A stretch of DNA of 64,000 nt from Thalassovita mangrovi (GCF_009857745.1 NZ_WWEN01000008.1:124001-188000); one strand, 5' to 3'. Counted from the first letter of the stretch, positions 54,777-63,811 are shown. Notes: a model not told the origin generated them from the letters alone. Made by a program: numbers and translations.

Positions 54777-56600
54777 CTACGGGGTGTCTTTGATTGCCTG
54801 GCGCTCATAGATAGCCCCGTAGTCATTGCCGTCTGGGCTAAATGGCAGAACGCCCGATGCTACCAACTCCAGTCGAAGTGCCTGCCAGGGAGTGCCGCGC
54901 TCGACAGCCAAGCCGCGTAGGGTCACGAAACGGGCGTGGAAAGAGGCAATGTCATCAGGGGCCAGGAAGCGTTGGAGAGCGCTGGTCTTGGGGTGTCGTC
55001 CTTCCGTCGAAGGTACATGCCCGTTCCGCACCAAGCGAGTGGCAGAGGACGGCTTAAGGCCACATTGTCGGGCAAACACCTCGATGCTGATGCCGGGAGC
55101 ATCCGGGCGCTCTAGCAGGCGTTCGACCTCGTCGTGCGTTATCAGGATCGCCTCGTACCCGTCGCGAGTCATGTGCTTGCCGACCCTCTGGATCTTGCGC
55201 TGCTCCAGGAGCGCGAGGATGGTTCCCGGGGAAACCTTGAGCCGCTGAGCGGTTTTGGGGATGTCGCCCCAAGCGTGCATGGGCACATAGATGGGCTCCG
55301 CACCAGTCAGCAGGCCTTCGAGGTATCTCCGGGCTGCACGGACGTCCCAGAGGGGCTTGTGGTCGCCGCCATCCACGGCAGGGGGGAAGTATCCGTCGCT
55401 GCGCAGACGTTCGAATTGCGAACGCGACATTTTCAACACTTCCTGGAAATCCTTGGCCGAGACCAAGGTGTTGATCTGGTCCAGATGTGGTTGGGCCTCC
55501 TCCACGTCGAACAGTTCCCATTGATCGTCCTGCCCGGTCTCGGCTGGGCGAACGATGCCGACATCCACCAGGAGCTTGCGGAGACGCCGAGGATCCATGC
55601 CCAGTTCGCGCGAGGCGGTTCGAACCGAATGAACCCGTCGCTCCAGGACGGGTTCTCCCATGAGATCGTCACCGGGTCCCAACGGCCACGTGGTCGCGAT
55701 GTGGTCGCGCAGGAGCGCGCGGAATGGAGCGTAGTCCTCATTGAGGAGGTCGAAGGCAAGGCGGTCGTATAGGGCGCCAAACTTCTTCTTCGGGCCGTCG
55801 GTCGGTTCGCCGATGATGGCCTGCAACTCGCTCAGAGCGCTGCGGATGCTGTCCTCACCTTTGCTGGCAAACTTGAAGCCCGCGTCGAAGGCCATCCAAG
55901 CGTGCTCGGGCTCGAACTTTTTCCACTTTGGGATTCTGACTGCCCAGATGGCCCGGCCCAGAAGCTCGCAGAAATGCGCTGCCGGGTAGAGGGCGAACTG
56001 ATCGAGCCATGTATCCGTGGGGGTGCTCAGAAGGCGCGCCTCGATCCAGCGGTCGTACTCGGTTGGCTCTCGGAAATCCTGGTCCAGCGCGCCGGACAGA
56101 ATGTCCGGCGCGATCTCGGCCATTCTGGCTGCCACATCGAAGCGGTCTGTCTTGGCTGGCGCGGACCACAAGGGGATCAATGGATGCCCGTGCTCCAGGC
56201 AGATGGTGACCGGGCGAAACAGCCAGTGGCCACGGATGTGCATGACCTGCTCGGGGGCGCCTGGAGTCCTCTCAGCGTCTTCCCGCAGGCAGATGGGGCA
56301 GCCGCGCAGCGTGGTTTCCTTGATGGCCTTAGCGTGCAGATGCTGCCCGCGGAATTCATGCACACGGTTGCCCAGATGGATGGGCGTCCAGGCGCTCAGG
56401 GCGTTGAGATCCACACGACAAAGCGTAGCGAGTTCCGATAGATCGTCGGCATTGCCGTCCGTGATCCTGGTAAATGAGAAGCCCATGTCCGTGGAGAAGT
56501 CCGTGGCTGAGACTCCGTTGAGAGCGGCAACGCGGGAGGCGAAGGAGAATGCGGGTTCGCGGGCGTGGAGCTTGGCGACGAGTGAAAGTTCGTTGTTCAA
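54777..56600 (-). CDS. TniQ-family transposition protein (orphan)
   Basis: 607 residues. The N-terminal TniQ zinc finger has Cys101 and Cys104 (GCPICLRED) and Cys134 and His137 (VTICLEHGHPL). The central and C-terminal parts have HTH-like repeats (SRELGMDPRRLRKLLVDVG and FARQCGLKPSSATRLVRNG). TniQ/TnsD proteins guide Tn7- and Tn5053-type transposons to target sites and normally occur with TniA and TniB. Neither is in this window, nor any CRISPR effector. The start overlaps the small membrane gene upstream by 4 bases. Confidence 0.8.
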   Translation of the reverse strand: MNNELSLVAKLHAREPAFSFASRVAALNGVSATDFSTDMGFSFTRITDGNADDLSELATLCRVDLNALSAWTPIHLGNRVHEFRGQHLHAKAIKETTLRGCPICLREDAERTPGAPEQVMHIRGHWLFRPVTICLEHGHPLIPLWSAPAKTDRFDVAARMAEIAPDILSGALDQDFREPTEYDRWIEARLLSTPTDTWLDQFALYPAAHFCELLGRAIWAVRIPKWKKFEPEHAWMAFDAGFKFASKGEDSIRSALSELQAIIGEPTDGPKKKFGALYDRLAFDLLNEDYAPFRALLRDHIATTWPLGPGDDLMGEPVLERRVHSVRTASRELGMDPRRLRKLLVDVGIVRPAETGQDDQWELFDVEEAQPHLDQINTLVSAKDFQEVLKMSRSQFERLRSDGYFPPAVDGGDHKPLWDVRAARRYLEGLLTGAEPIYVPMHAWGDIPKTAQRLKVSPGTILALLEQRKIQRVGKHMTRDGYEAILITHDEVERLLERPDAPGISIEVFARQCGLKPSSATRLVRNGHVPSTEGRHPKTSALQRFLAPDDIASFHARFVTLRGLAVERGTPWQALRLELVASGVLPFSPDGNDYGAIYERQAIKDTP

Positions 56601-56839
56601 CTGGGAGCCTTGTTGGGAGTGTCGTCTTCGGCGCTTTTCGGATTATGGGGCCGATTATCCGGGTGGATCTTGAGGAGGTGTTCTGGAATGGGCGGTGTGC
56701 TTTCGACAAAGCGCCGGACTCGCTCTGGATCAGGCTCGGCACTTTGGATGCTATCCTTACTGGCCCTTAGGACGCAGAGGATTCCAAAGATACCCACGGC
56801 AATTCCAGAGATGGCGATGATAGTCTCCTTCGAAATCAC
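56597..56839 (-). CDS. Small membrane protein upstream of tniQ
   Basis: 80 residues from a GTG at 56839, chosen for AGGGAGA just upstream. One transmembrane helix (TIIAISGIAVGIFGILCVL) is at about residues 5-24, then a polar, Pro-rich tail. It ends in an ATGA overlap with tniQ, so the two are co-translated. I know of no TniQ partner like this; it may be chance or an island-specific feature. Confidence 0.6.
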   Translation of the reverse strand: MISKETIIAISGIAVGIFGILCVLRASKDSIQSAEPDPERVRRFVESTPPIPEHLLKIHPDNRPHNPKSAEDDTPNKAPS

Positions 56840-57487
56840 GCTGTCTCCCTTATCTTCCCACCCAAGGCGATAATGATGTCGCGCATACGGTATGTGTTGC
56901 CTCGACACGTTCAGGGCGCTTGCACGGCAGGCCAGCCCTCAATGTTGAGATCAGGCGCACAACAAAAACTCACCCATCCCGGCGATTAATCCCGCCGACA
57001 GATGTTGCAAGCTGATGATGATGCCGGTCATGTGCGCTCCGCAGGTTCAGTCTCTACCAGGCCGGTCTACCTCACAGACAACCAGCGGCCCGGTATTGCG
57101 CGACACGCATTAGCTTCTTGCACTCGCCTGTCAATGAAGAATTTTTGCAACCATTTGATATTAAATATTTTTCGCATTTCTGAAATGGTCTGCATAAGGG
57201 CAGTTTTCAGAGGTTTTACGCCACTGCATGCTGCTGGATTTTCATTTTTTCGCAAATTAGGTGGGAACCAATTTTCTTTGCCCGCCTCTCCGCGGCGATC
57301 ATGCCAAACCGGCCGCCGAGCTTGTGCGGAAGACTTGGAGAGCGCAGACGGCGAGGTAGACGGCATTGTGAATGGTGAGAGCAACGCAACCATGAAGTCG
57401 AAACAGATTGCATTCGAGTGGAGTTCGAGCGTGAGCATCGATTTCCTCACCGCATTGGTCAGCCGGCTAGGATGGTGATGTCGTCAG
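56840..57487. other. AT-rich gene-poor stretch with a repeat copy
   Basis: No supportable gene; longer open frames across it have no codon bias. It holds the AT-rich repeat copy at 57151-57256. The remainder is mixed sequence and may contain remnants, but I could not name any. Confidence 0.5.
57151..57256. repeat. Diverged AT-rich repeat, copy A
   Basis: GATTTTCATTTTTTCGCAAA ends this copy and GATTTTCAATTTTTCGCAAA ends the copy at 61129-61240 (one mismatch in 20). In both, a TCGCATTT-containing AT block lies 78-79 bases to the left, inside similar low-GC sequence. The element's nature is unknown. Confidence 0.55.
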
Positions 57488-58045
57488 TCACAGATTGCAT
57501 CCGGGCTCCACCTCTTCCCAGTATACGTTCACGGGAAGGGTGAGAGCCCGTTGCTTGATCTCCGACAAGGAGGCGGGTTGGAAATTCCACAAATCTACAC
57601 CGACATTCACGCTGTTGCGCGAACCAGGCCAGTTGTTATGGACGTGACCAAAGAGCTGCAGGGCCCCGCGGCGGGCGCCTGGAAACGTGATCATCGGATA
57701 GTGGAAGAGAAACAGACGCTGGCCGTCGATCAGAATATCGGCCATATCTCTGACGCTGTCCCAAGGCAGTTCCCGGATCCACGGGCGGTCATGGTTGCCT
57801 GTTATGAGATGCCTGCGACCAGGAATCCGACTGAATAGATCGCGCAACTTTTCACGCCCTTCGTTGGTAGTCTTGCCGGCAGTAAAATCACCCAGGATCC
57901 AAAGATCGTCGTCAAGGAGCACACGGGCCTGATATGCCTTCAGAATGTGTGCATCCATTTCCTCAACACTGGAGAAGGGACGGTTGCAGAAACGGATGAC
58001 ATTCTCATGGCCGAAATGCGGATCGGCTGTAAACCAGTGGCTCAT
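57488..58045 (-). CDS. Metallophosphoesterase (calcineurin-like)
   Basis: 185 residues. Motifs: DPHFGHENVIRF (Asp8, His10, His13), ILGDFTAG, GNHDRPW, LFHYPMI and FGHVHNNWPGS. This is a complete set of calcineurin-like metal ligands. Members of this short class cleave phosphate mono- or diesters; the substrate is unknown. Its start overlaps the 47-aa ORF upstream (ATGA). Confidence 0.88.
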   Translation of the reverse strand: MSHWFTADPHFGHENVIRFCNRPFSSVEEMDAHILKAYQARVLLDDDLWILGDFTAGKTTNEGREKLRDLFSRIPGRRHLITGNHDRPWIRELPWDSVRDMADILIDGQRLFLFHYPMITFPGARRGALQLFGHVHNNWPGSRNSVNVGVDLWNFQPASLSEIKQRALTLPVNVYWEEVEPGCNL

Positions 58046-58185
58046 AAGGGAAGCTCTCCCGATCTGTTGCTTGGAGTGGCAACCGCTTCGATGGAGGGGA
58101 TGGTGATCACGGAAACTACACGCAGCTCTCGCCGGGAAATGACTTGAACGTTGCGGTGTTGATTGTCTGTAGGACGCAGAGCCAT
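58042..58185 (-). CDS. 47-residue ORF, translationally coupled to a metallophosphoesterase
   Basis: A short ORF with AAAGGAG 8 bases before its ATG and an ATGA overlap with the next gene. The product starts MALRPTDNQHRN and ends SNRSGELPL. No family is recognised. The strong ribosome site and coupling argue that it is real. The second metallophosphoesterase gene ends about 170 bases upstream. Confidence 0.55.
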   Translation of the reverse strand: MALRPTDNQHRNVQVISRRELRVVSVITIPSIEAVATPSNRSGELPL

Positions 58186-58359
58186 GGCTTTTCTCCTTTT
58201 GAGGCGCTTGAAACGCCCGCCCGAAAGTATGGCCGATACAGGTGTTTTTCGGGCTGTAACCTCCGCTTTCCGCGCATTGTTGCCCAATATACAACTCGAG
58301 AATGGGCGCGGAAAAGCCGACTTAACTCCGCCTGACATTCGCATTGATCACCGGAAATA

Positions 58360-59157
58360 TCACGTGTCGATCCACCCGCTTAGCAATCTGTGAACCTCCT
58401 GCCCTTCCGCAACCTGGTCCGGATAACCCAGCGAGACATTTCGGACTCGCGCGGCGCCGATCTCGACTTCAACCGGGATGTGCGTATGGCCGAAGAGCCA
58501 TTCATCAACGCCGCTGCGCTCGATGGTTGATGTCAGGTCAGAGCAATAGGCGGGTTGAAGGGATTGGTGAATGGCCTCTGCTGCCGTTGGTAGCGGCGCA
58601 TGGTGTGTCACGACAACTGTCCTGCCTGGGAAGTGATCCGTCAGCTTGTTTTCCAGCCATTGCCGGTGCTCAAGGTGCTTCCGCCGCGTTTCGATCGGCT
58701 GAAGTCGCCTGTATCCCGCCGCGGCGACCCTAATGGAGCGGTAGTCGTTCAATTTTTCCTGCGCATCCTGCATGCCACCGCTCACGTCTCCAAACAGCTG
58801 GAAGTCTGTCCACAAGGTGCAGCAGAGGAACCGAGTGTCCTCGATATGCACCTGGCGTGTCTGGACGAAATGCGCTCCAGCCTCCTTCGCGATCCGTTCC
58901 AGGCTGTCGTCCTTATCGAATGTGTGACCATAATAATCGTGGTTCCCTGGCGTGACATAGACTCGCTCGAGGGGAACATAGCGGCTGATGTGTTCGAGCA
59001 TCTTGCTCCAACGCGCCTTTGGCTTGTTGCAAAGGTCTCCGGCGATGAACAGGGCATCCAAACTGCGAAGAGTTTCAGGTGGGCAGGCCTGGAAGGGATC
59101 CCTGCCTGCCTTGAGCCAAAGGTCGAGATGGAGATCGGCGATGACGAGGGCAGGCAT
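58360..59157 (-). CDS. Metallophosphoesterase (calcineurin-like), second copy
   Basis: 265 residues from the ATG at 59157 (GGAGGTG 6 bases upstream). Motifs: IADLHLD, FIAGDLCNK, VTPGNHDYYG, VVTHHAP and LFGHTHIPVE. It is a full calcineurin-like set, longer and different from the enzyme at 57488-58045. The two sit on the same strand, about 170 bases apart around the 47-aa ORF, and may form one transcript. Substrate unknown. Confidence 0.88.
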   Translation of the reverse strand: MPALVIADLHLDLWLKAGRDPFQACPPETLRSLDALFIAGDLCNKPKARWSKMLEHISRYVPLERVYVTPGNHDYYGHTFDKDDSLERIAKEAGAHFVQTRQVHIEDTRFLCCTLWTDFQLFGDVSGGMQDAQEKLNDYRSIRVAAAGYRRLQPIETRRKHLEHRQWLENKLTDHFPGRTVVVTHHAPLPTAAEAIHQSLQPAYCSDLTSTIERSGVDEWLFGHTHIPVEVEIGAARVRNVSLGYPDQVAEGQEVHRLLSGWIDT

Positions 59158-59755
59158 CAGATGCACCTCCAGTTTGTTAGCCGGGCGCATCGAAGATGTT
59201 TCAAGAAGGGATCGCTTGCACCAGGCCTGTCGGAAATCGAGATCATGATCCCCTTGAACAATCGTACACAGGCTTCAGGCGAAGCACGGATGCCAAGCCA
59301 GGCCTCGCCGCTGACCGCTGTATACTCGCTTACCAATTCGGTTCCCTTCCCAAGTTGCCGTCTTGTTGAGCGTCGCAGGAAGACCGTCGCGCCCTATAGC
59401 TCAGCAGGTGCATGATGGTTGCTTGTTATGGCGGGGAACGATCAGCCTGTCTAGGCGATTGTTTTAAATCGGTTTTTCGCAAATTTCGTTCAGGAAGTTG
59501 CTTGGGGGGCGATCTGGCCATTGTCTGAGATCGCAGCGGTATCCTGAGTGATCAGGTCTAGCCGCCATGCTTCTAACGTCGAAAGCGAGCAACATGTCCT
59601 GAATGGCCTTTTTGTCGCCAGCAGACAGCTTTACGTCTTTGCGATACTGACGCGAATGATGATCACCATGGTGATCATGACCGCCCTGCGCTAATATTCA
59701 TTTGCAAGTCGAACTGAGACAAAGGGCGAGGATCGGCAGGACCGCGCGGAGCAAT
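59158..59755. other. Gene-free stretch between the metallophosphoesterases and a HAD hydrolase
   Basis: No supportable gene. It contains GGTTTTTCGCAAATTTCG at about 59471-59488, which resembles part of the AT-rich repeat at 57.2 and 61.2 kb. A tRNA-like snippet near 59390 was checked and rejected. Confidence 0.5.
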
Positions 59756-60364
59756 ATGATCGTGGGACGGGCTACTGAACTGCCGCCAATGTTCGACGGG
59801 ATCGAGGCGGTGTGCTTCGATGCCTACGGAACGCTGGTCGAAATCACCGATAAGCGCGGCGCCATTCGGCAGCTCTTCAAGGCTTTTCCACCTGAAAAAC
59901 GGGTCGAATTGAAGCATCGGCTAATGCGGGAGTCGCGGCCCATATCTGACTGGCTGGAGTTGTTTGACGTTGGAATCGATCCGGTGGCGGCGTTGGACAT
60001 CCAAGAGCGGGTACGGATTGAAGTGTCGTCGGTCGTGGTGCGTCCGAGAATGGCGGATATCTGGGCTATGTTGCGAGCCAAGGGGCTGCGCCTGGCGATC
60101 TGTTCCAACCTTGCCAGATCCTATGGGCTGGCGGTGCGGGGCTCTTTGCTTGATCCGCCAGATGTTGAGGTCTTTTCCTATGAGGTCGGGGCCATCAAGC
60201 CGGAGCGAGAAATTTACACTCATGTACTGGACCAGCTATCGCTCGATCCAGGCAAGGTGCTGTTTGTCGGGGACACGGTGCGGTCAGACATCAACGGGCC
60301 ACGATTGGCGGGTTTCAGAGCAATCCATGTCGCCGATCTGGAAACGGCGATGCGCCCGGCATGA
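59756..60364 (+). CDS. HAD-superfamily hydrolase
   Basis: 202 residues from the ATG at 59756, with GGAG 4 bases before it; a TTG at 59702 and an ATG at 59789 are alternatives. Motif I is CFDAYGTLVE (nucleophile Asp), motif II ICSNLA, motif III a Lys near VGAIKPEREIY and motif IV FVGDTVRSDINGPRLAG. It probably removes phosphate from a small metabolite or acts as a haloacid-dehalogenase-like enzyme. The substrate is unknown. It is the only plus-strand gene of this part of the island. Confidence 0.85.
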   Translation: MIVGRATELPPMFDGIEAVCFDAYGTLVEITDKRGAIRQLFKAFPPEKRVELKHRLMRESRPISDWLELFDVGIDPVAALDIQERVRIEVSSVVVRPRMADIWAMLRAKGLRLAICSNLARSYGLAVRGSLLDPPDVEVFSYEVGAIKPEREIYTHVLDQLSLDPGKVLFVGDTVRSDINGPRLAGFRAIHVADLETAMRPA

Positions 60365-60680
60365 ATTTCTAACTACCTCTGCGGCCAACGTCCGCTCCAT
60401 GCATCTTTAGGTAAAAGCAAGGCCTTCGAATTGAACCAGATCACCTCATCCTCGCTGCTTGCGCTATGCCTCGAGCTCTTAGAAAAAGGCGGCGCACTTT
60501 CCACGAGCTGCCGAACCCGCATCTGGATTAGGCCCGGCAGACTTGATGCTTTGGCCTAGGCCATCAGGGACCTGTCGATGGAGAAGCCCCAATCAGCATG
60601 CCACCAACTCCGATCAATGCGCCCAAGAAGATCACTTGGGGCCTTCAGGATTCTGGTTTGGGTCGCGGGGCCCAGACAGC
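60365..60680. other. Gene-free stretch after the HAD hydrolase
   Basis: A frame from about 60380 to 60561 is open without a start codon or coding bias and could be a remnant, but no family is recognisable. No terminator was seen. Confidence 0.4.
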
Positions 60681-61055
60681 CTACGCGCTGTCAGCATCGT
60701 CTATTGACGAAGAGAGAAGTGCCTCTAGGAGCCCCGGTTGCGACCAGTCCCTGTCCGCGAGAATTTCGGCGTCGACAACATGCCGGTGACGCTTCAACTG
60801 ATCGAAACCATCCCACATGATGTTCAGCATTTGATATCCGCCGAGACGGCACCTGTAGGCGGATCCCGAGTGGCCGGAGAAACGATACTCGAGGTCATCC
60901 GCCTCGATGGCTTGGATGCCGGAATTTACTCGCCAGATGTCAGCATCCAAGTAGCCGCCGCGCCAACCGGCCAGGACTCTTAGTTGACTGAAAGTGCTGT
61001 CCTGCGTCTTGAGCGTGACCCTCAATATCACCCAGCTGTCCGGTGAATATTCCAT
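60681..61055 (-). CDS. Hypothetical protein
   Basis: 124 residues. GGAGGAC 7 bases before the ATG supports the start. Residues WRGGYLDADIWRVNSGIQAI and YRCRLGGYQMLNIMWDGFDQ look like a folded globular domain, with no signal peptide or helix. No family recognised. A copy of the AT-rich repeat lies about 75-185 bases upstream. Confidence 0.65.
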   Translation of the reverse strand: MEYSPDSWVILRVTLKTQDSTFSQLRVLAGWRGGYLDADIWRVNSGIQAIEADDLEYRFSGHSGSAYRCRLGGYQMLNIMWDGFDQLKRHRHVVDAEILADRDWSQPGLLEALLSSSIDDADSA

Positions 61056-61567
61056 TAGCGTGTCCTCCAGTGGTACCCGCGATAGGCCAGCCTCAGACCT
61101 TGGTCAAGGCAAACAGTCATCGCTTCATCACTTTGAAATTTAATGAAAAATTTCTCGCATTTTTGTATTCCGCCCGGATCAGCAGGGAATTCAGATGGAT
61201 AGTTCTACGCGTCAGAGGAGATTTTCAATTTTTCGCAAAACATTTTCCAAGAGACTACATTGCAGCATCATTTCCTCTCCCAAAGGCGGCCAGTCAGCCG
61301 CCAGCTATTTGGGGAGCGGGGTCGACTGGCCGCCAGCGCTCTTTGCAACCGTAACACCCAACCCGCAAGTGGCCTATTTTTGCGCCGCCCCGTGGTCGGT
61401 TTTTACTCTGCCGTTGACATATAGGCGAAAATGGGCGGGGAGCCGCCATTCGCTGCGGCTTGCACCAACGGCAGCTCTGCGCAGACGGAGCTGACTTTGC
61501 AAAGTTGCGCTAGCGGCACATTTCCGGCTTTGGTTAGACCTTTAGGCACATGGGCCGGGAATAGCTC
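61056..61567. other. AT-rich gene-free stretch with a repeat copy
   Basis: No supportable gene. It holds repeat copy C at 61129-61240, then GC-richer sequence (61290-61330) with short inverted words. Open frames lack coding bias. Confidence 0.5.
61129..61240. repeat. Diverged AT-rich repeat, copy C
   Basis: It ends GATTTTCAATTTTTCGCAAA and has TTTCTCGCATTTTTG 79 bases to the left, paralleling copy A at 57151-57256 (78 bases). It lies upstream of the hypothetical gene at 60681-61055. Confidence 0.55.
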
Positions 61568-62059
61568 TCATTCGCCTATCCCCGGTCGCGATGACATTGG
61601 ACGAGGCGACATTCCTTCTAGCCTTTCAACTTCCGTCAAGATGACTGCCTCAGGCGTTGTTACATCGCCACTGGTATCCTTGCGGGTCCGCCCTGAATAA
61701 AGGCCGCGCATCTCCTCCTCGGAGACGCCATCGGCCCTCATCACCAAGCAGATCATCGGATCAGCCAGCATTTCCTCGAGGAAGTAATTTGTCAGCCCCT
61801 TCCCGGTAAGCTTGTCCTTCGCGACCGCTTGTTCGAGCTCGGCCAGAGGAACGGTCAACGTCCGGGAAAGGCCGGGATGCGAAGCTCGTGGATTGAGATG
61901 AACCAGAACGGATGACGTCCAGCCTTCCGGCTCGATCCCGTCGGCGGGATTCAGAACCTCTGTCTCGATCTCGTATTCTCCGGCTGGAATTATCTCGTTG
62001 AAGCTCGCCAGTTCGAAGGGCTGGAGGAAGATGGCGGTCGTCTTGATTGTGTATGTCAT
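61568..62059 (-). CDS. Hypothetical protein
   Basis: 163 residues with AAGGAC 6 bases before the ATG. The first half (MTYTIKTTAIFLQPFELASF and AGEYEIETEVLNPADG) suggests a beta-rich domain. The middle (LTVPLAELEQAVAKDKLTG) is helical and the tail polar. No signal, no recognised family. Codon use is intermediate between core and island. Confidence 0.7.
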   Translation of the reverse strand: MTYTIKTTAIFLQPFELASFNEIIPAGEYEIETEVLNPADGIEPEGWTSSVLVHLNPRASHPGLSRTLTVPLAELEQAVAKDKLTGKGLTNYFLEEMLADPMICLVMRADGVSEEEMRGLYSGRTRKDTSGDVTTPEAVILTEVERLEGMSPRPMSSRPGIGE

Positions 62060-62494
62060 TCTAGGTCCTTCAGGACAAATGCGTCGGGCACGGTGCCTCG
62101 TTGGAGGAACGGGCCCCTTGAAAACGGTGAAGTGATGTCGTCGATTAAAGTTAAGTCCGCGTGCGCTCCCCGGGCGCTACGCACGAACCTATTGTGAATT
62201 GCGGACCGCCCGTCAGCTTGAAGGCTCTGTCCCGCGCACCACCATTAGACAGATATGGGGTCGTAACCGGCTAAATACTACCTTCGCCCCCTAAAGGCGC
62301 TCTTACCAGCCATAGGGCTACAATTGGCCCTTTCCGGATATTAACTTAGAATGACCACGCTGTGCCGCAGCTTCACCAAGAGCTGAGATTGAAGTGACGT
62401 CAACTGCCCCGCAGCTTGGTCGTCATGTGTCCCTCTCGAGCGGGGCTTCTTCAGACAAGACCGCGCAGGTGTTCCGGCAGCAATGTGCATGGGG
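62060..62494. other. Gene-free stretch at the right island edge
   Basis: No supportable gene; composition climbs back towards core GC. I looked for a direct repeat of the left edge (49.1-49.5 kb) and for a tRNA and found neither. Confidence 0.5.
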
Positions 62495-63490
62495 TCAAGT
62501 GGCGACTTTCTGAGCATCCGAAAACGACATCAGCTTGCGGCTTTTTTCGTCCCAAAGGTGAAGCCGCGCGCAGCGAAAGCTTTCCCATAGCGTGATGCGC
62601 TTTGACTGGGCGAGGAGGTCATGGTCCCGGACCACATCGCTCAGCCGATAGAACGGGATGCGGCTGGCGGCGTGATGCACATGGTGAACGCCGATATTCG
62701 CGGTGATCCAGCGCAGAATGCCGGGCAGATGGTAATGCGAGCTGCCGTTGAGGGCAGCCTCCTGCACGTTCCAGTCTTCCTCACGGTCCCAAACCGTGTC
62801 CTCGAACTGATGCTGGACATAGAAGAACCACACCCCCGTGACCGCGGCCAACAGCGTCGTCGGCAGGAACACGAACAGCAGCACGTCCACACCGCCCAGC
62901 CATGCTATCGCGCCAAGGGCCGCCGCCAGTACGGCGTTTGTCGCCAGCGTGCTGAGCCAATAGAGCCCACCCGCCCGCATCTGACCAACCGGAAGCCGGT
63001 GCTGCAGGAAAAACAGGTAGAACGGGACAATGCCGAACAGGAAGAACGGATTGCGGACCAGGCGATACATGACCCGGCCTATCCAATTTTTTTCCCGGTA
63101 TTCCCGAACCGTCAGAGTGGGCAGGTCGCCGGTGCCGCGCCGGTCGAGATTGCCGGTCGTGGCATGGTGGATCGAATGGTTCTTGCGCCAGACGTCATAG
63201 GGCGTCAGCGTCAGGACGCCCAGGAAACGGCCGACCCAGTCGCTCAGTTGGCGGTTCTTGAAGAACGCGCCATGACCGCAATCGTGCTGGATCATGAACA
63301 GGCGCACCAGAAATGCTGCATTTGCCAATGCCAGCGCCACGGCCAGCCAGGGGCTGATCGTCAGCGCCCACCAAGCCAAAGCCCAGAGCGCGAAGAAAGG
63401 CGTCAGTGTCACGGTGAGTTCGAAAATACTGCGCGAGAGGATCGGCGCGCGGTATTTGGCAAGGATCCGGGTCCATTCTTGGGGGTGCAA
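62495..63490 (-). CDS. Membrane fatty acid desaturase
   Basis: 331 residues with several hydrophobic helices. The three His boxes are HDCGH (69-73), HSIHH (105-109) and HHVHH (about 275), the diiron site of the delta-12/omega-6 desaturase type. The start is a TTG at 63490 with AAAGGAC 9 bases upstream. An in-frame stop 21 bases upstream rules out an earlier start, and no ATG occurs before the first His box. It introduces a double bond into a membrane acyl chain; the position is not readable. Confidence 0.9.
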   Translation of the reverse strand: MHPQEWTRILAKYRAPILSRSIFELTVTLTPFFALWALAWWALTISPWLAVALALANAAFLVRLFMIQHDCGHGAFFKNRQLSDWVGRFLGVLTLTPYDVWRKNHSIHHATTGNLDRRGTGDLPTLTVREYREKNWIGRVMYRLVRNPFFLFGIVPFYLFFLQHRLPVGQMRAGGLYWLSTLATNAVLAAALGAIAWLGGVDVLLFVFLPTTLLAAVTGVWFFYVQHQFEDTVWDREEDWNVQEAALNGSSHYHLPGILRWITANIGVHHVHHAASRIPFYRLSDVVRDHDLLAQSKRITLWESFRCARLHLWDEKSRKLMSFSDAQKVAT

Positions 63491-63589
63491 CGGGTATTGT
63501 CCTTTGGATCAGGTGAGGCGCCGCATGTTTCCGCGGCACCTGTCGTGGTCGGTTCGTGCGGCCTGTCAGTTCTTGCTGTCAGGCTTGGC

Positions 63590-63811
63590 TTAGGGTGTCT
63601 TGCGCGCGCCTTTGGACTTTGCCTCGAGAGCTTTGGCCGGTGTGTTGGCCTCTCTTTCGAGCCGCGCCTTGCGAAGGCGCGCCGTCTTGAGCTCACGCTG
63701 TTCCAATTCGTCTTCGACGATCTCTCGCGCGGCGCGCGTGGTCCGGTCGATAAGTGTTTCCGCGCGGGGCTTGCCCTCTTTGAACAACGAGTGCTTTGTG
63801 AGTTTCGCCAT
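63590..63811 (-). CDS. Small basic helical hypothetical protein
   Basis: 73 residues, charged and almost wholly helical (RTTRAAREIVEDELEQRELK and ARLRKARLEREAN), with a basic tail. AAGGAG lies about 7 bases before the ATG. Net positive charge suggests nucleic acid binding, but no family is recognised. It lies about 100 bases upstream of the desaturase on the same strand. Confidence 0.6.
   Translation of the reverse strand: MAKLTKHSLFKEGKPRAETLIDRTTRAAREIVEDELEQRELKTARLRKARLEREANTPAKALEAKSKGARKTP

Noticed and set aside
57002-57478. 158-codon plus-strand open frame
   Set aside because: No coding bias, no ribosome site, runs through the AT-rich repeat; regarded as non-coding.
59388-59410. tRNA-like 5' half (CGCCCTATAGCTCAGCAGG)
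   Set aside because: The D-arm does not close, and no anticodon or T-arm follows; chance resemblance.
60380-60561. Start-less open frame resembling a protein remnant
   Set aside because: No start codon and no recognisable motif.
49251-62494. CRISPR array or integrase at the island
   Set aside because: No regularly spaced repeats and no tyrosine or serine recombinase motif was seen in the window.
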